From Bdellovibrionia bacterium (GTDB lineage Bacteria; Bdellovibrionota; Bdellovibrionia; Bdellovibrionales; JAGQZY01): 64,000 bases of DNA. The notes under the pieces were generated by a model, which searched no databases, was not told the DNA's origin, and saw only the letters and a list, made by a program, of their open reading frames with translations. Below are positions 53,976 through 62,897 of this stretch, piece after piece (positions within the stretch are counted from its first letter, which is position 1; every line of letters starts with the position of its first letter). The stretch covers positions 124,001 through 188,000 of the forward strand of contig JAUICP010000005.1 in NCBI GenBank assembly GCA_030427805.1, in the 5' to 3' direction. The position numbers and the translations under genes are program-made.

Positions 53976-54665
53976 ATGAGTACTCAGTTCTATGTCACCT
54001 ATATACTATGCATTACTGCTGGAATGACCTATTTCTATAGTGTCATAAAAGACCATTATTCGGGGAAGCACACCCTGCAGGCTCAGGTCGAATTTTTGCA
54101 GAGTAAATACGACAAAGAGAAATTAAAAAATTACATCCTCTCCAGCGACTTTGAAGAGTACCGACAGATGGTCGCCGAAAACATTGAGTCACCCTTGTTG
54201 AAGCAAAAGAAATCTCCGGAAAAGGGATACCCTTTGCGGACCCTGGCGAGTCTTTCGGTTCGTTTTCCACCCATGGTAGTCGGTCCCTCTCCCGCTTCAG
54301 AACTGATGCGCGAAGGGAAAGAGTTGTTTTCTTATGGCGACTATGAGCAGGCTAAAAATTCCTTTGAAAAAGTCGTAAATCTTCACGACGGATCTGTTCA
54401 TAGCATTGAAGCTCACTTCCTTTTAGCCGAAAGTTTTTTTCAAATGGAAAACTATGAGGCTTGTATCGACTTTGTTAACAAAATGGTGATTCACTTTCCG
54501 GAACACGAGTTAACAGGTTTTGGTTTAATGAGATTGGCCGCCATTTTCGAGATCCGAGAGCGGGGAGAAGAGGCCGCTAAAATCTATCGAACGATTCTTA
54601 AAAATTACGAAAGTAACGACCTGAAGTTAGAGGCGAGAAGTTATCTCTCACGAGTGGAGACTTAG
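53976..54665 (+). CDS. Membrane-anchored tetratricopeptide-repeat protein
   Basis: An N-terminal hydrophobic segment (Y-V-T-Y-I-L-C-I-T-A-G-M-T-Y-F) anchors the protein; a coiled region follows, then from about residue 105 three TPR-like units (E-G-K-E-L-F-S-Y-G-D-Y-E-Q-A-K-N-S-F, L-L-A-E-S-F-F-Q-M-E-N-Y-E-A-C). TPRs mediate protein-protein contacts. Overlaps the FecR-like gene by one base, so the two are coupled. Confidence 0.8.
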   Translation: MSTQFYVTYILCITAGMTYFYSVIKDHYSGKHTLQAQVEFLQSKYDKEKLKNYILSSDFEEYRQMVAENIESPLLKQKKSPEKGYPLRTLASLSVRFPPMVVGPSPASELMREGKELFSYGDYEQAKNSFEKVVNLHDGSVHSIEAHFLLAESFFQMENYEACIDFVNKMVIHFPEHELTGFGLMRLAAIFEIRERGEEAAKIYRTILKNYESNDLKLEARSYLSRVET

Positions 54666-55444
54666 TGAAATACTTGAGGCCTCTCTTCGCTTTTGTCTTT
54701 TTCTTTAGCCTCGAAGTCAGAGTCAAGGCCCATGAAAGTAGTTTAACCTTTGGTGAAGCGGCTCCCGTGAGTCTGATTCCAGAGGATTGTTTGTTAAATC
54801 AAGAATATCCCTGTTCTTTTCTAACAGCAGACCATGCTCGATTTAGCTATTTCCTTTCTGGCAAGGCAAAGATCGTCTCCCTAGAGGAGACGAGTCTCAG
54901 TATTATCTCAGAAGATCAGATTAAACTAATGAGCGGGGCAATTTTTATCGATGCCCACAGAGAGTTGTTGATTAAGACTAATTACGGATTTGCGAAGATT
55001 CCTAAAGGTCAGGCCTGGGTCTATGCGGATCGAGACCGTTTTTATTTCGAGGCCGTGAACCGAAAATTAAAGGTTTATGGTCGGGGTTTTGATCGGCCCT
55101 TTACTCTCGATCCAGGTCAAGTTGTTTGGCTGGGTCCAGTGGATCAAACATTCAAAGCTGATTCGGCCCTTCCGACACCGATAAACCTCAGTGACTTTAC
55201 CAAAAGAATGGCCAAAATTAATGATTTGAGTAAAGAGGAATTCACACTGTATATTCAAGAATTTGCAAAAACTTGGAAGATCACAAGTCAAAAAACGGTA
55301 GCGATTCACAAGCACCTTTTACAGCGACAAATTGCCAGTGACCAGGACCTCTCAAAAAAGCGAAAACGGCAAAGAGCCCTCCAGATGCGGGAAGACCGCC
55401 GTTTGCGCAAGCTCTTTTATCAGAAGAACTTTCTCGACCATTGA
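54665..55444 (+). CDS. Exported FecR-like protein
   Basis: GTG start overlapping the preceding stop. Signal peptide to about residue 22 (F-A-F-V-F-F-F-S-L-E-V-R-V-K-A), then a beta-rich domain (L-M-S-G-A-I-F-I-D-A-H, V-K/L-K-V-Y-G, L-D-P-G-Q-V-V-W-L) that resembles the FecR periplasmic domain, and a basic helical C-terminus (K-K-R-K-R-Q-R-A). There is no N-terminal anti-sigma segment and no sigma gene nearby. Family assignment is tentative. Confidence 0.65.
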   Translation: MKYLRPLFAFVFFFSLEVRVKAHESSLTFGEAAPVSLIPEDCLLNQEYPCSFLTADHARFSYFLSGKAKIVSLEETSLSIISEDQIKLMSGAIFIDAHRELLIKTNYGFAKIPKGQAWVYADRDRFYFEAVNRKLKVYGRGFDRPFTLDPGQVVWLGPVDQTFKADSALPTPINLSDFTKRMAKINDLSKEEFTLYIQEFAKTWKITSQKTVAIHKHLLQRQIASDQDLSKKRKRQRALQMREDRRLRKLFYQKNFLDH

Positions 55445-55559
55445 TCTTAAGACTAACTGCTTGATTTATCTCTTATGACATTAATCGATCATATGCGGAA
55501 AGTCCTTGTGCTATTATATAGATAGGACAGGATGTCCAGAAATAAGTCATGGAGGGCTT

Positions 55560-57221
55560 ATGTCGAGTATTTCTTCATCTGATCGAAGTAATTCTGACGA
55601 GAAACTTCGCCAATCGAGAGAACTCTATAAAGAGCGCGAAGAAGAGTTGGTTAAAAAGCACCGGCGCGAGTTAAAGCGCATTAATCAAGCGCATGCGGAT
55701 TCTCTTGAAAAAATGCGACAATCTACTGATGATCGTTTAGCCCAACTTCGGGAAAAATCGCAAAAAGCTTTGTCCCGTCAAGACATGGAATACCAAAAAG
55801 ACATCAACGAGCTTAAAAGTTTTTATGAAACTCGTTTAAGAAAATCAAATTCAGAAAGTTTTGATCGCGAGAGAAATCTCATCATGCAAGGTCGTCAGCA
55901 GAAGCAAGCTTTGGAGCAAAAGCATGAGTACCGTATAGATAAGCTGCGAGAAGATCATGCGAAGACCATGGACAATAAAGATCGTCAACTGGCGGATCTC
56001 AGCGTTCGCAATAAGAATGAACACCAAAAGGGGTTTAAAGAGCTTCGACAAAAGCTTTCCGAAGCACATAATGAAGAACTTTCTATAGTTCAGTCAGACA
56101 AGAGAGCAAAGGTCAACAGTCTGCGTAAAGACTATGATCGCCTGAGAACTGAAAAAGATCGCAACATTGAACGTCTCGAAGAAAAATACGCTCAAGACAC
56201 AGGGGATCTTCGCAAAAGTCAGTTTGAAATGCTCAGAGAAAAAGATGAGAACTATCAAAACCTCTTAGAGTACCAGCGCAAAGAGTTTCAAAAGTCTTTG
56301 AGCGATAACCGAAAAGAGTACGCCGAGCTCCAAGAGGAGCAAAGTCAAAAAAACAAAGATGCTCAAATGGGCTTAGCGAAGGATGTTTCCGATCGCACTA
56401 ATGGACGAATTAGCAGTTTAGAGAGATCTTTACGCGATTCTGAAAGAGAGAAGGTTCAGCAGCGAATCAACATGAATCGAGCCAAAGCGTCCGAGGTCAA
56501 TAACTTAAAATCTGCTATGAAGGCCAATATCGATGCCCTTCAAGAAGAGAAAACTCAAATCGTAGCCGCGAACACCAAGGACAACGCAAAAAAGTTCCAA
56601 GAGATTCGTGAAGAAGGTCAGCAGCATATAAATGAAACCAATCGTTTCTACCTCAATAAGGTTGCCGACATGGAGGCGAGGCAGCGGGTTAAAGATATCA
56701 AGAGTGATTTGAAGTACGACACCGATATGAACAAGCTGAGAAGCGAAGAGAAATCCCGTAAAGAAGTTCTCAGGCAGGCTCATCTAACTGAGCAGGAGCG
56801 TTTAAAAGACAATTACGATCGCTCTAAAGAGGTTCTCAAGCAAAATCACGCCCAGGCTCTTGATGAAATCCAAAGATCCAATCAAATGGAAAAAGAAGAA
56901 TTGATTTCGAGTTTGCAGAAACGGGTTTCTGAAATCAGTCAGAAACAGAATGAGCAAATGACCAAACTTCATCAGAAGTACCAAGAACAAATAGTTAAAA
57001 TCCAAGATGATCATAAAAAAGAGATTAGACAGCTCGAGGATTATCATAAGCGCACGGCGGCGACACGGACGCGTCAGACTGAGCAACAAAAAGAAGCTCG
57101 AGAGTTGAAATTTAAGGCTCAAGCTGATGATATGAAGATGGCTCACAAAGAACAAATTGATCGAATCCAAGCAAGACATAGGGAAGAGCTAGAAAGTCTC
57201 ATCAACAGAAGAAGATCATAA
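55560..57221 (+). CDS. Long all-coiled-coil protein, unknown
   Basis: About 553 residues, nearly all Lys/Glu/Gln/Arg/Leu-rich heptads, with a Ser-rich N-terminus (M-S-S-I-S-S-S-D-R-S). Start placed at ATG 55560 with GGAGGG directly upstream; an upstream frame from 55506 exists. No signal peptide. It ends one base before the pyruvate kinase gene. Repetitive hydrophilic heptads suggest a fibrous cytoplasmic protein. Confidence 0.75.
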   Translation: MSSISSSDRSNSDEKLRQSRELYKEREEELVKKHRRELKRINQAHADSLEKMRQSTDDRLAQLREKSQKALSRQDMEYQKDINELKSFYETRLRKSNSESFDRERNLIMQGRQQKQALEQKHEYRIDKLREDHAKTMDNKDRQLADLSVRNKNEHQKGFKELRQKLSEAHNEELSIVQSDKRAKVNSLRKDYDRLRTEKDRNIERLEEKYAQDTGDLRKSQFEMLREKDENYQNLLEYQRKEFQKSLSDNRKEYAELQEEQSQKNKDAQMGLAKDVSDRTNGRISSLERSLRDSEREKVQQRINMNRAKASEVNNLKSAMKANIDALQEEKTQIVAANTKDNAKKFQEIREEGQQHINETNRFYLNKVADMEARQRVKDIKSDLKYDTDMNKLRSEEKSRKEVLRQAHLTEQERLKDNYDRSKEVLKQNHAQALDEIQRSNQMEKEELISSLQKRVSEISQKQNEQMTKLHQKYQEQIVKIQDDHKKEIRQLEDYHKRTAATRTRQTEQQKEARELKFKAQADDMKMAHKEQIDRIQARHREELESLINRRRS

Positions 57222-57222
57222 T

Positions 57223-58725
57223 ATGCTTACAAAACGTCGTGTGAAAATTGTTGCGACCATCGGTCCAAGTACGTCCTCTGAAGACGGATTGAGAAAGTGC
57301 ATCGAGGCGGGCATGAATGTAGCTCGCCTTAATTTTAGTCATGGAAGTCATGAAGACCACAAAAAAGTCATTCATCTGATTCGAAAACTTTCTAAGGAGC
57401 TAAAGGCACCAGTCACCATTCTTCAGGATCTCCAGGGGCCAAAGATTAGAGTCGGAAGATTTGAAAACGGCTCTATTGAGCTCAAGAGAGAACAAATTGT
57501 TAAGCTCACAACTGAAAATATTTTAGGAAAAGACGGGCTCATCCCTCTGGACTTTGATGGCCTGCCAAAGGTGTGTTTCAAGGGTTTGCGCGTATTATTA
57601 GATGACGGCCTACTAGAATTAGAAGTTATTGACTCGACCGAGACAGAAATAGAAGCCAGGGTCATTCACGGCGGGATTTTAAAAGACCGCAAAGGTTTGA
57701 ATGTCCCCGGAACGACTTTACCTATTCAAGGAATGACCGAAAAAGATCGCGAAGACTTAAAGTTCGGACTTGAAGAAGAAGTGGATTACGTTGCCCTTAG
57801 CTTCGTTCGATCTGTTAATGATTTGAAGGATTTGCGGCAGATCATTAAAGAAAAAGAGTCGTCCGCTAAAGTTATTTCAAAAATTGAAATGCTCGAAGCC
57901 GTTCAAAACTTAGAAGAAATTATCAAAAAGAGTGACGCCGTTATGGTGGCTCGAGGCGATTTGGCCATTGAGGTCGGGCAGAGTCAGCTTCCTGGAATTC
58001 AAAAACGAATTGTTAAATTAAGTAACGAGCTCAATCGTCCTGTTATTACGGCGACACAAATGCTCGATTCTATGGTGAATAATCCTCGCCCCACTCGAGC
58101 CGAAGTGACTGACATCGCTAATGCCGTGCTCGACGGGACTGATGCACTTATGTTATCCGCGGAGACCGCTTCGGGTAAGTATCCTTTTCGCTGTATTCGC
58201 ACAATGCACGAAATTTCTAGGGAAGTTGAAAAGAACTCGTCGGCCTATTACAAGATCAATCTTGGAGGTTCCCACCTTTCCGTTGCCGAGAGTATAGCGA
58301 TCAGCGCCTGTTTAACGGCGCAAAAGCTAGACGCCACGGTTATCGTTTGCCTGACGACGACGGGAAAGACAGCGGCCATGATTTCGCGCTATCGACCGAA
58401 AGCTCGAATTATTGCTTTAACTCACATTATATCTACTTTGAATCGCCTTGAAGTCACTTGGGGGATTCAAACCCTGCCGATTTCACCCTATGGAAGTAGC
58501 GACGAAGCCATGCAATTGATTGAACAAAAGCTTCTCCGTTACAACCTGGTTAAACCTAAAGATCGAGTGATTCTCACCTATGGATCTCCGGTACTTCAAC
58601 GAGCCAAAACCAATACTTTAAGGGTGTATACGATTGGTGAGCCCGATCAAAATAATGAGCCAGCGAAGAACTTTCCACTGCGCTGCCAGCCCCTTAGGCC
58701 CATCGATATTATCGAGAATGAATAA
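57223..58725 (+). CDS. pyk: Pyruvate kinase
   Basis: Final step of glycolysis (PEP to pyruvate with ATP). Substrate motif I-S-K-I-E-M near residue 223 and M-V-A-R-G-D-L-A-I-E-V near 243; T-A-T-Q-M-L-D-S-M, A-E-V-T-D-I-A-N-A-V-L-D-G-T-D and M-L-S-A-E-T-A follow. N-terminus K-I-V-A-T-I-G-P-S is standard. 500 residues, with a slightly long C-terminus. Convergent with the CNMP-binding gene, two bases apart. Confidence 0.96.
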   Translation: MLTKRRVKIVATIGPSTSSEDGLRKCIEAGMNVARLNFSHGSHEDHKKVIHLIRKLSKELKAPVTILQDLQGPKIRVGRFENGSIELKREQIVKLTTENILGKDGLIPLDFDGLPKVCFKGLRVLLDDGLLELEVIDSTETEIEARVIHGGILKDRKGLNVPGTTLPIQGMTEKDREDLKFGLEEEVDYVALSFVRSVNDLKDLRQIIKEKESSAKVISKIEMLEAVQNLEEIIKKSDAVMVARGDLAIEVGQSQLPGIQKRIVKLSNELNRPVITATQMLDSMVNNPRPTRAEVTDIANAVLDGTDALMLSAETASGKYPFRCIRTMHEISREVEKNSSAYYKINLGGSHLSVAESIAISACLTAQKLDATVIVCLTTTGKTAAMISRYRPKARIIALTHIISTLNRLEVTWGIQTLPISPYGSSDEAMQLIEQKLLRYNLVKPKDRVILTYGSPVLQRAKTNTLRVYTIGEPDQNNEPAKNFPLRCQPLRPIDIIENE

Positions 58726-58727
58726 AT

Positions 58728-59717
58728 TTAAGCTTGGTACTCGTTAAGGTCGTAAATGAGCTTCCAATGGCGGTAGAGGCGGGCGATTTCGTCGTAGTTA
58801 AATTCCACAAGGATTCGTGCCTCTTCAGAAATTTTATCTCCGATAACCCCCTTTTCGGTGAGGGAGTCGGTTTCACTGACATCACACTTAAAGCCAAGTT
58901 CGTTAGGACAGTGGCTTTGAATGCCAGTCAGGTTTACTTTAACATTACCTTTTGAATCGGGCTGATAGTTTTTGCCAAAGTGGGTGAAGGCTTGAAGAAT
59001 TTTAACTTCGCCTCGATCGATAGTCGTTCTCTTACTGTCGTCTTTAAAAAGCCAATCGTTGTAGAATTCAACAAAATCGAAAAGTTCATCGACGTCTTTG
59101 ACTGTGATTTTTTGTCGCCCCTCTCCCAAGTCCTCGACAGTCATGTAGCCTCTCTCGTCCAGGGCCGTGAGGAGGATTTGCATCTTGTGAGTGGGCTGTT
59201 GGTGAATTTGAATGCAATGTCTTCGCAGCATTCCGGCAGGCACGACAACGCCTTCTGTTCCTTCTTCATCTTCTCCGTAGCGATTGGCCACATAGGCGAG
59301 AATCATGATCAGACGGGTGATCAGGTGAGGCTGAAAGACTTGGGCATCATTGCCTTCAAGACGCTCTAAATTTTTAATACGCTGGTTGGCCATGCGCAGG
59401 TGATTGTTAACCGTTTTAACAACGGCTCGGAGCCACTCGGGAAAAGTTTTAAACTGCGCGTGAAGGGCTTTGAAAGGCAGTTCGATAACCGTCGTTTTGT
59501 CGATCGCTTTGGCACCTGCCGATCGCGGTTTATTGTCGAAAAAGGCCATCTCGCCGAGCATGTCACCAGGGCCGAGTTCAGCCAGAACGATTTCAGAATT
59601 TCCTTTGTTTTTAAGAATAGCCAAGCGACCGGATTTGATCACGTACATGGCGTCGGAAGGATCTCCTTCGCGAAACAGTATTTGGCCTTTATCAAGATCT
59701 TTTACACCAGCTGGCAC
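58728..59717 (-). CDS. Cyclic-nucleotide-binding domain protein
   Basis: Residues 5-120 are a CNMP-binding domain (L-F-R-E-G-D-P-S-D-A-M-Y-V-I-K-S-G near 14-30, phosphate-binding cassette L-G-E-M-A-F-F-D-N-K-P-R-S-A near 54-67). The remaining ~200 residues have helical and winged-helix-like parts (L-R-R-H-C-I-Q-I, I-L-L-T-A-L-D-E-R-G-Y-M-T-V-E-D-L) that may bind DNA, but no classic CRP helix-turn-helix is obvious. GTG start after AAGGGG. A promoter with TATAAT lies directly upstream. Likely effector of the cAMP made by the CHASE2 cyclase; inference. Confidence 0.82.
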   Translation of the reverse strand: MPAGVKDLDKGQILFREGDPSDAMYVIKSGRLAILKNKGNSEIVLAELGPGDMLGEMAFFDNKPRSAGAKAIDKTTVIELPFKALHAQFKTFPEWLRAVVKTVNNHLRMANQRIKNLERLEGNDAQVFQPHLITRLIMILAYVANRYGEDEEGTEGVVVPAGMLRRHCIQIHQQPTHKMQILLTALDERGYMTVEDLGEGRQKITVKDVDELFDFVEFYNDWLFKDDSKRTTIDRGEVKILQAFTHFGKNYQPDSKGNVKVNLTGIQSHCPNELGFKCDVSETDSLTEKGVIGDKISEEARILVEFNYDEIARLYRHWKLIYDLNEYQA

Positions 59718-59737
59718 TAGAAATTCCCCTTACAAAA

Positions 59738-59766
59738 ATTATATGGGGGAATAGCATCGAGAACAA
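59738..59766 (-). promoter_or_regulatory. Promoter of the cyclic-nucleotide-binding gene
   Basis: On the minus strand TTGTTC (complement of 59761-59766), 17-base spacer, perfect TATAAT (complement of 59738-59743). The gene starts 20 bases downstream of the -10 box. The box sits in a GC-poor gap between two minus-strand genes, so the gene need not depend on the thioesterase operon. Confidence 0.6.
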
Positions 59767-59767
59767 T

Positions 59768-60208
59768 CTATTCTTCTTCGATGACTGGTAGTTTGACTGC
59801 CTCTAACCATTCCTTTGGCGGGTTAATAAGGCTTCGAGATTCCATGCTCATGATGCCGTAAACGAGATCGACTTCACTTACTAAAAGTCCAGAGTGCTTG
59901 AAAGTCATGCGCTGAAAGATATGTCCGATCTTCTTTACGATGGGACTCACTTGGGTGCGTATTTCAATAAGGTCGCCCGGCTTGAGTTCTTTTTTGTAGC
60001 GAATTTGCGCTTCGAGAATAACTGGGCCCAATTTAAGTTCTTCGACTTTATCTGGACCAAATCCCTGCTTTTTTACCATCGCCCATCGAGACTCTTCGAA
60101 GAGTTCGAGGTAGCGAGCGTGATTAACGTGGCCATAAATATCCACCAAAGAGGGATCAATCTCTCTTTGGTGAACATATTCGATATCAATGCGATCTGTT
60201 GCTTTCAT
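59768..60208 (-). CDS. Hotdog-fold acyl-CoA thioesterase (4HBT/YbgC-like)
   Basis: 146 residues. V-D-I-Y-G-H-V-N-H-A-R-Y-L-E-L-F-E-E-S-R near residue 22 is the 4-hydroxybenzoyl-CoA thioesterase/YbgC active-site block with the general-base Asp. Likely hydrolyses a short-chain or aromatic acyl-CoA. The gene lies three bases after scoB and closes the thiolase-ScoAB operon, pointing to a role in CoA recycling. Confidence 0.88.
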   Translation of the reverse strand: MKATDRIDIEYVHQREIDPSLVDIYGHVNHARYLELFEESRWAMVKKQGFGPDKVEELKLGPVILEAQIRYKKELKPGDLIEIRTQVSPIVKKIGHIFQRMTFKHSGLLVSEVDLVYGIMSMESRSLINPPKEWLEAVKLPVIEEE

Positions 60209-60211
60209 CCA

Positions 60212-60865
60212 CTAGCTCATGGGGCGGACTTCGGGAGAAATCTGCAAAGGCGCTCCCGTTGCCTTAGCCACTTCTTCAGGAGTAATATCAGGGGCGTGTT
60301 CTGTGAGTAAGAAACCATCTTTAGTCACTTGAATGACTCCGTAGTCGGTGACAATCATGTCGATACACTGGGTCCCAGTGAGTGGCAGATTACACTCCTC
60401 GAGGAGTTTTGGATTCCCTTTTTTATCCACGTGTTGCATGGCCACGACAACCCGTTGGGCTCCAGCCACCAAATCCATGGCTCCACCCATGCCTTTTACC
60501 ATTTTTCCAGGAATCATCCAGTTAGCGATACTTCCCTTTTGGTCCACTTGCATGGCGCCGAGTACGGTGAGGTTAACGTGTCCGCCACGAATCATGGCAA
60601 AGCTATCGGCTGAGCTAAAAAAGCTTGCACCGGGTACAGCTGTAACGGTTTGTTTTCCCGCATTAATCAAGTCAGCGTCGACTTTATCATCTGTCGGAAA
60701 TGGGCCGAGCCCGAGAAGTCCGTTTTCGCTTTGAAGCATTACAGTCTTATCTTCGGGGATAAAGTTGGCCACTAAAGTGGGGATTCCAATACCAAGATTA
60801 ACGACAAAGCCATCTTGGATTTCTTTAGATATTCTCTGGGCAATTTGATCTCTATTTAAAGGCAT
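60212..60865 (-). CDS. scoB: 3-oxoacid CoA-transferase subunit B
   Basis: 217 residues. L-G-I-G-I-P-T-L-V-A near residue 24 and the active-site Glu in Q-S-E-N-G-L-L-G-L-G-P (Glu47) identify the beta subunit of succinyl-CoA:3-oxoacid (or acetate) CoA-transferases. Forms the enzyme with the scoA product, nine bases upstream. Role: activates acetoacetate to acetoacetyl-CoA for thiolase. Confidence 0.95.
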   Translation of the reverse strand: MPLNRDQIAQRISKEIQDGFVVNLGIGIPTLVANFIPEDKTVMLQSENGLLGLGPFPTDDKVDADLINAGKQTVTAVPGASFFSSADSFAMIRGGHVNLTVLGAMQVDQKGSIANWMIPGKMVKGMGGAMDLVAGAQRVVVAMQHVDKKGNPKLLEECNLPLTGTQCIDMIVTDYGVIQVTKDGFLLTEHAPDITPEEVAKATGAPLQISPEVRPMS

Positions 60866-60874
60866 CCGACTCTC

Positions 60875-61567
60875 CTAGGCTCTGACTGTTCTATTTTCAA
60901 TTCGTTTCTCGTAAGAAGGGCCTTGCATGACTTTCTGTACGAAAATTCCTGGAGTGTGAACTTCATCGGGATCGATTTGACCATTTTCAACAATCTCTTC
61001 AACTTCGGCAATAGTGATCTTTCCGGCAGTCGCAACCATAGGATTGAAATTACGAGCCGTCTTTCTGAAAACGAGGTTACCAAAGCGATCGGCCTTCCAG
61101 GCCTTAACGAGTGCGAAGTCTCCAGTAATTCCACGTTCCATGACATATTCACGGCCGTCGAATTCACGAATTTCTTTTCCTTCTGCTACGAGGGTTCCGA
61201 CTCCAGTTGGTGTAAAGAAGGCGGGGATTCCGGCGCCACCTGCGCGCAAGCGCTCGGCTAATGTTCCTTGAGGTGTGAGTTCAACTTCGAGTTCTCCGGA
61301 GAGGAACTGTCTTTCAAATTCAGCGTTCTCACCAACGTAACTTGAAATCATTTTTTTGATTTGCTTGGTTTGCAGCAGCAAACCAAGGCCAAAATCATCG
61401 ACTCCGGCGTTGTTAGAGACACAGGTAAGACCCTTGGCTCCAGTATCTCGGAGTGCCGTAATCAAATTTTCGGGAATACCACAAAGACCGAAACCACCCA
61501 CAAGGATCGTCATATTGTCTTTGACACCACTCAATGCTTCTTTAGCAGATCCTACGACTTTATTCAT
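60875..61567 (-). CDS. scoA: 3-oxoacid CoA-transferase subunit A
   Basis: Alpha subunit of the CoA-transferase: [13 protein letters not shown] near residue 25, [10 protein letters not shown] near 55, and [16 protein letters not shown]. Start placed at ATG 61567, preceded by GGAGAAGG and overlapping the thiolase stop by ATGA; a longer frame to 61612 lies inside the thiolase gene and is not real. Confidence 0.95.
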   Translation of the reverse strand: MNKVVGSAKEALSGVKDNMTILVGGFGLCGIPENLITALRDTGAKGLTCVSNNAGVDDFGLGLLLQTKQIKKMISSYVGENAEFERQFLSGELEVELTPQGTLAERLRAGGAGIPAFFTPTGVGTLVAEGKEIREFDGREYVMERGITGDFALVKAWKADRFGNLVFRKTARNFNPMVATAGKITIAEVEEIVENGQIDPDEVHTPGIFVQKVMQGPSYEKRIENRTVRA

Positions 61568-62742
61568 GCCTTCTCCACCATCAATGAAACACCTTCTCCG
61601 CCACCCAAACAAATGGCAGCAACACCAGTTTGCTTATTATGGGTATGAAGGGCGTGAACGAGAGTTGTTAGAATGCGAGCGCCAGAGGCTCCGATGGGGT
61701 GACCAATGGCTACGGCCCCACCATTCACATTGACCTTGTCGTGAGGTAGAGACATATCTTTCATGGCCGCCATTGTGACCGCTGAGAAGGCTTCGTTAAT
61801 TTCGAAAAGATCAACTTGTTCGGCAGTCTTGCCAGTTTTCTCAAAAAGCTTTTTCATGGCACCGACAGGGGCGGTTGTGAACCATTTAGGGTCTTGTGCA
61901 TAAGTGGCGTGCGCAGTAATTTTCGCTAAAGGCTTCAGACCATGCTTTTTGACGGCGTCTTCAGAAGCAATAACGAGGGCACAAGCACCATCGTTAATTT
62001 TAGAAGCATTGGCCGCTGTGATCGTACCTTCTTTGTCAAAAGCAGGACGAAGGCTGGCCATTTTGTCAAAGCGTGCTTTGCCAGGCTCTTCATCTTCAGT
62101 AATTGTTAAAGTTTCTTTCCGGGTTTTTACTTCGACGGCACAAATTTCATTTTCGAACCATTTTTCAGATTGCGACTTTTGCGCTCTCTCATAGGAAGTC
62201 TTGGCAAACTCATCCTGTTCTTCACGGGAGAATTGATATTCTTTAACACAAAGCTCAGTGTATTTACCCATGTGTTGACCATCGAAAGGACTTAAGAGTC
62301 CATCTTTGAGCATAGCATCTTCAGTGGGGATCGGACCCATTCGGTAGCCCGCTCGAGAGTTCATCATTAGATGAGGGGATAGAGTCATATTCTCCATTCC
62401 ACCGGCGACAACAATCTCTGCATCACCAAGACGAATCATATCTGTAGCCAACATGACGGCTTTTAAGCCAGAACCACAAACCTTATTAATGGTCATGCAC
62501 GGAACTGAATTGGGAAGACCTGCGCCGAGGGCGGCCTGTCTTGCAGGAGCCTGTCCTACGCCAGCAGTTAAAACTTGGCCCATAATAACTTCAGAAACTT
62601 GATCGCCATCAACACCGGCTCGCTCAAGAGCTGATTTGATAGCCGTCGCACCGAGCTCAACGGCTGGAACGGCAGAGAGTGAGCCCTGAAAAGCTCCAAT
62701 GGGCGTGCGCGCAGCACTGACTATATAGATAGTTTTCGACAT
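61564..62742 (-). CDS. Acetyl-CoA acetyltransferase (thiolase)
   Basis: 392 residues. Nucleophile Cys89 in N-K-V-C-G-S-G; C-terminal G-H-P-I-G-A-S-G-A and C-L-G-G-G-E-G supply the His and second Cys. Condenses or cleaves acetoacetyl-CoA. Start at ATG 62742 with AGGAGG close upstream; the frame runs on to 62814 but that part is not thiolase. First gene of the thiolase-scoA-scoB-thioesterase unit, which would turn acetoacetate into two acetyl-CoA. Confidence 0.95.
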   Translation of the reverse strand: MSKTIYIVSAARTPIGAFQGSLSAVPAVELGATAIKSALERAGVDGDQVSEVIMGQVLTAGVGQAPARQAALGAGLPNSVPCMTINKVCGSGLKAVMLATDMIRLGDAEIVVAGGMENMTLSPHLMMNSRAGYRMGPIPTEDAMLKDGLLSPFDGQHMGKYTELCVKEYQFSREEQDEFAKTSYERAQKSQSEKWFENEICAVEVKTRKETLTITEDEEPGKARFDKMASLRPAFDKEGTITAANASKINDGACALVIASEDAVKKHGLKPLAKITAHATYAQDPKWFTTAPVGAMKKLFEKTGKTAEQVDLFEINEAFSAVTMAAMKDMSLPHDKVNVNGGAVAIGHPIGASGARILTTLVHALHTHNKQTGVAAICLGGGEGVSLMVEKA

Positions 62743-62897
62743 ATTGATTCCTCCTGGAAAAAGCGCCCTATAGGACAAAACGTCATGGTAAAAGTCAACT
62801 AAGAGCTGTTGCATTTGCAGAATGTTGACGCGATACTTTATTGATTTCCTTGGGAAATCTTGGTGTGCTCAAGTAATTCTTCGATGGGAGTTTGACC

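Noticed and set aside
61568-61612. Longer start of scoA
   Set aside because: Lies inside the thiolase gene, while ATG 61567 has GGAGAAGG and the ATGA overlap.
62743-62814. Longer start of thiolase
   Set aside because: The added residues do not belong to the thiolase fold and AGGAGG directly precedes ATG 62742.
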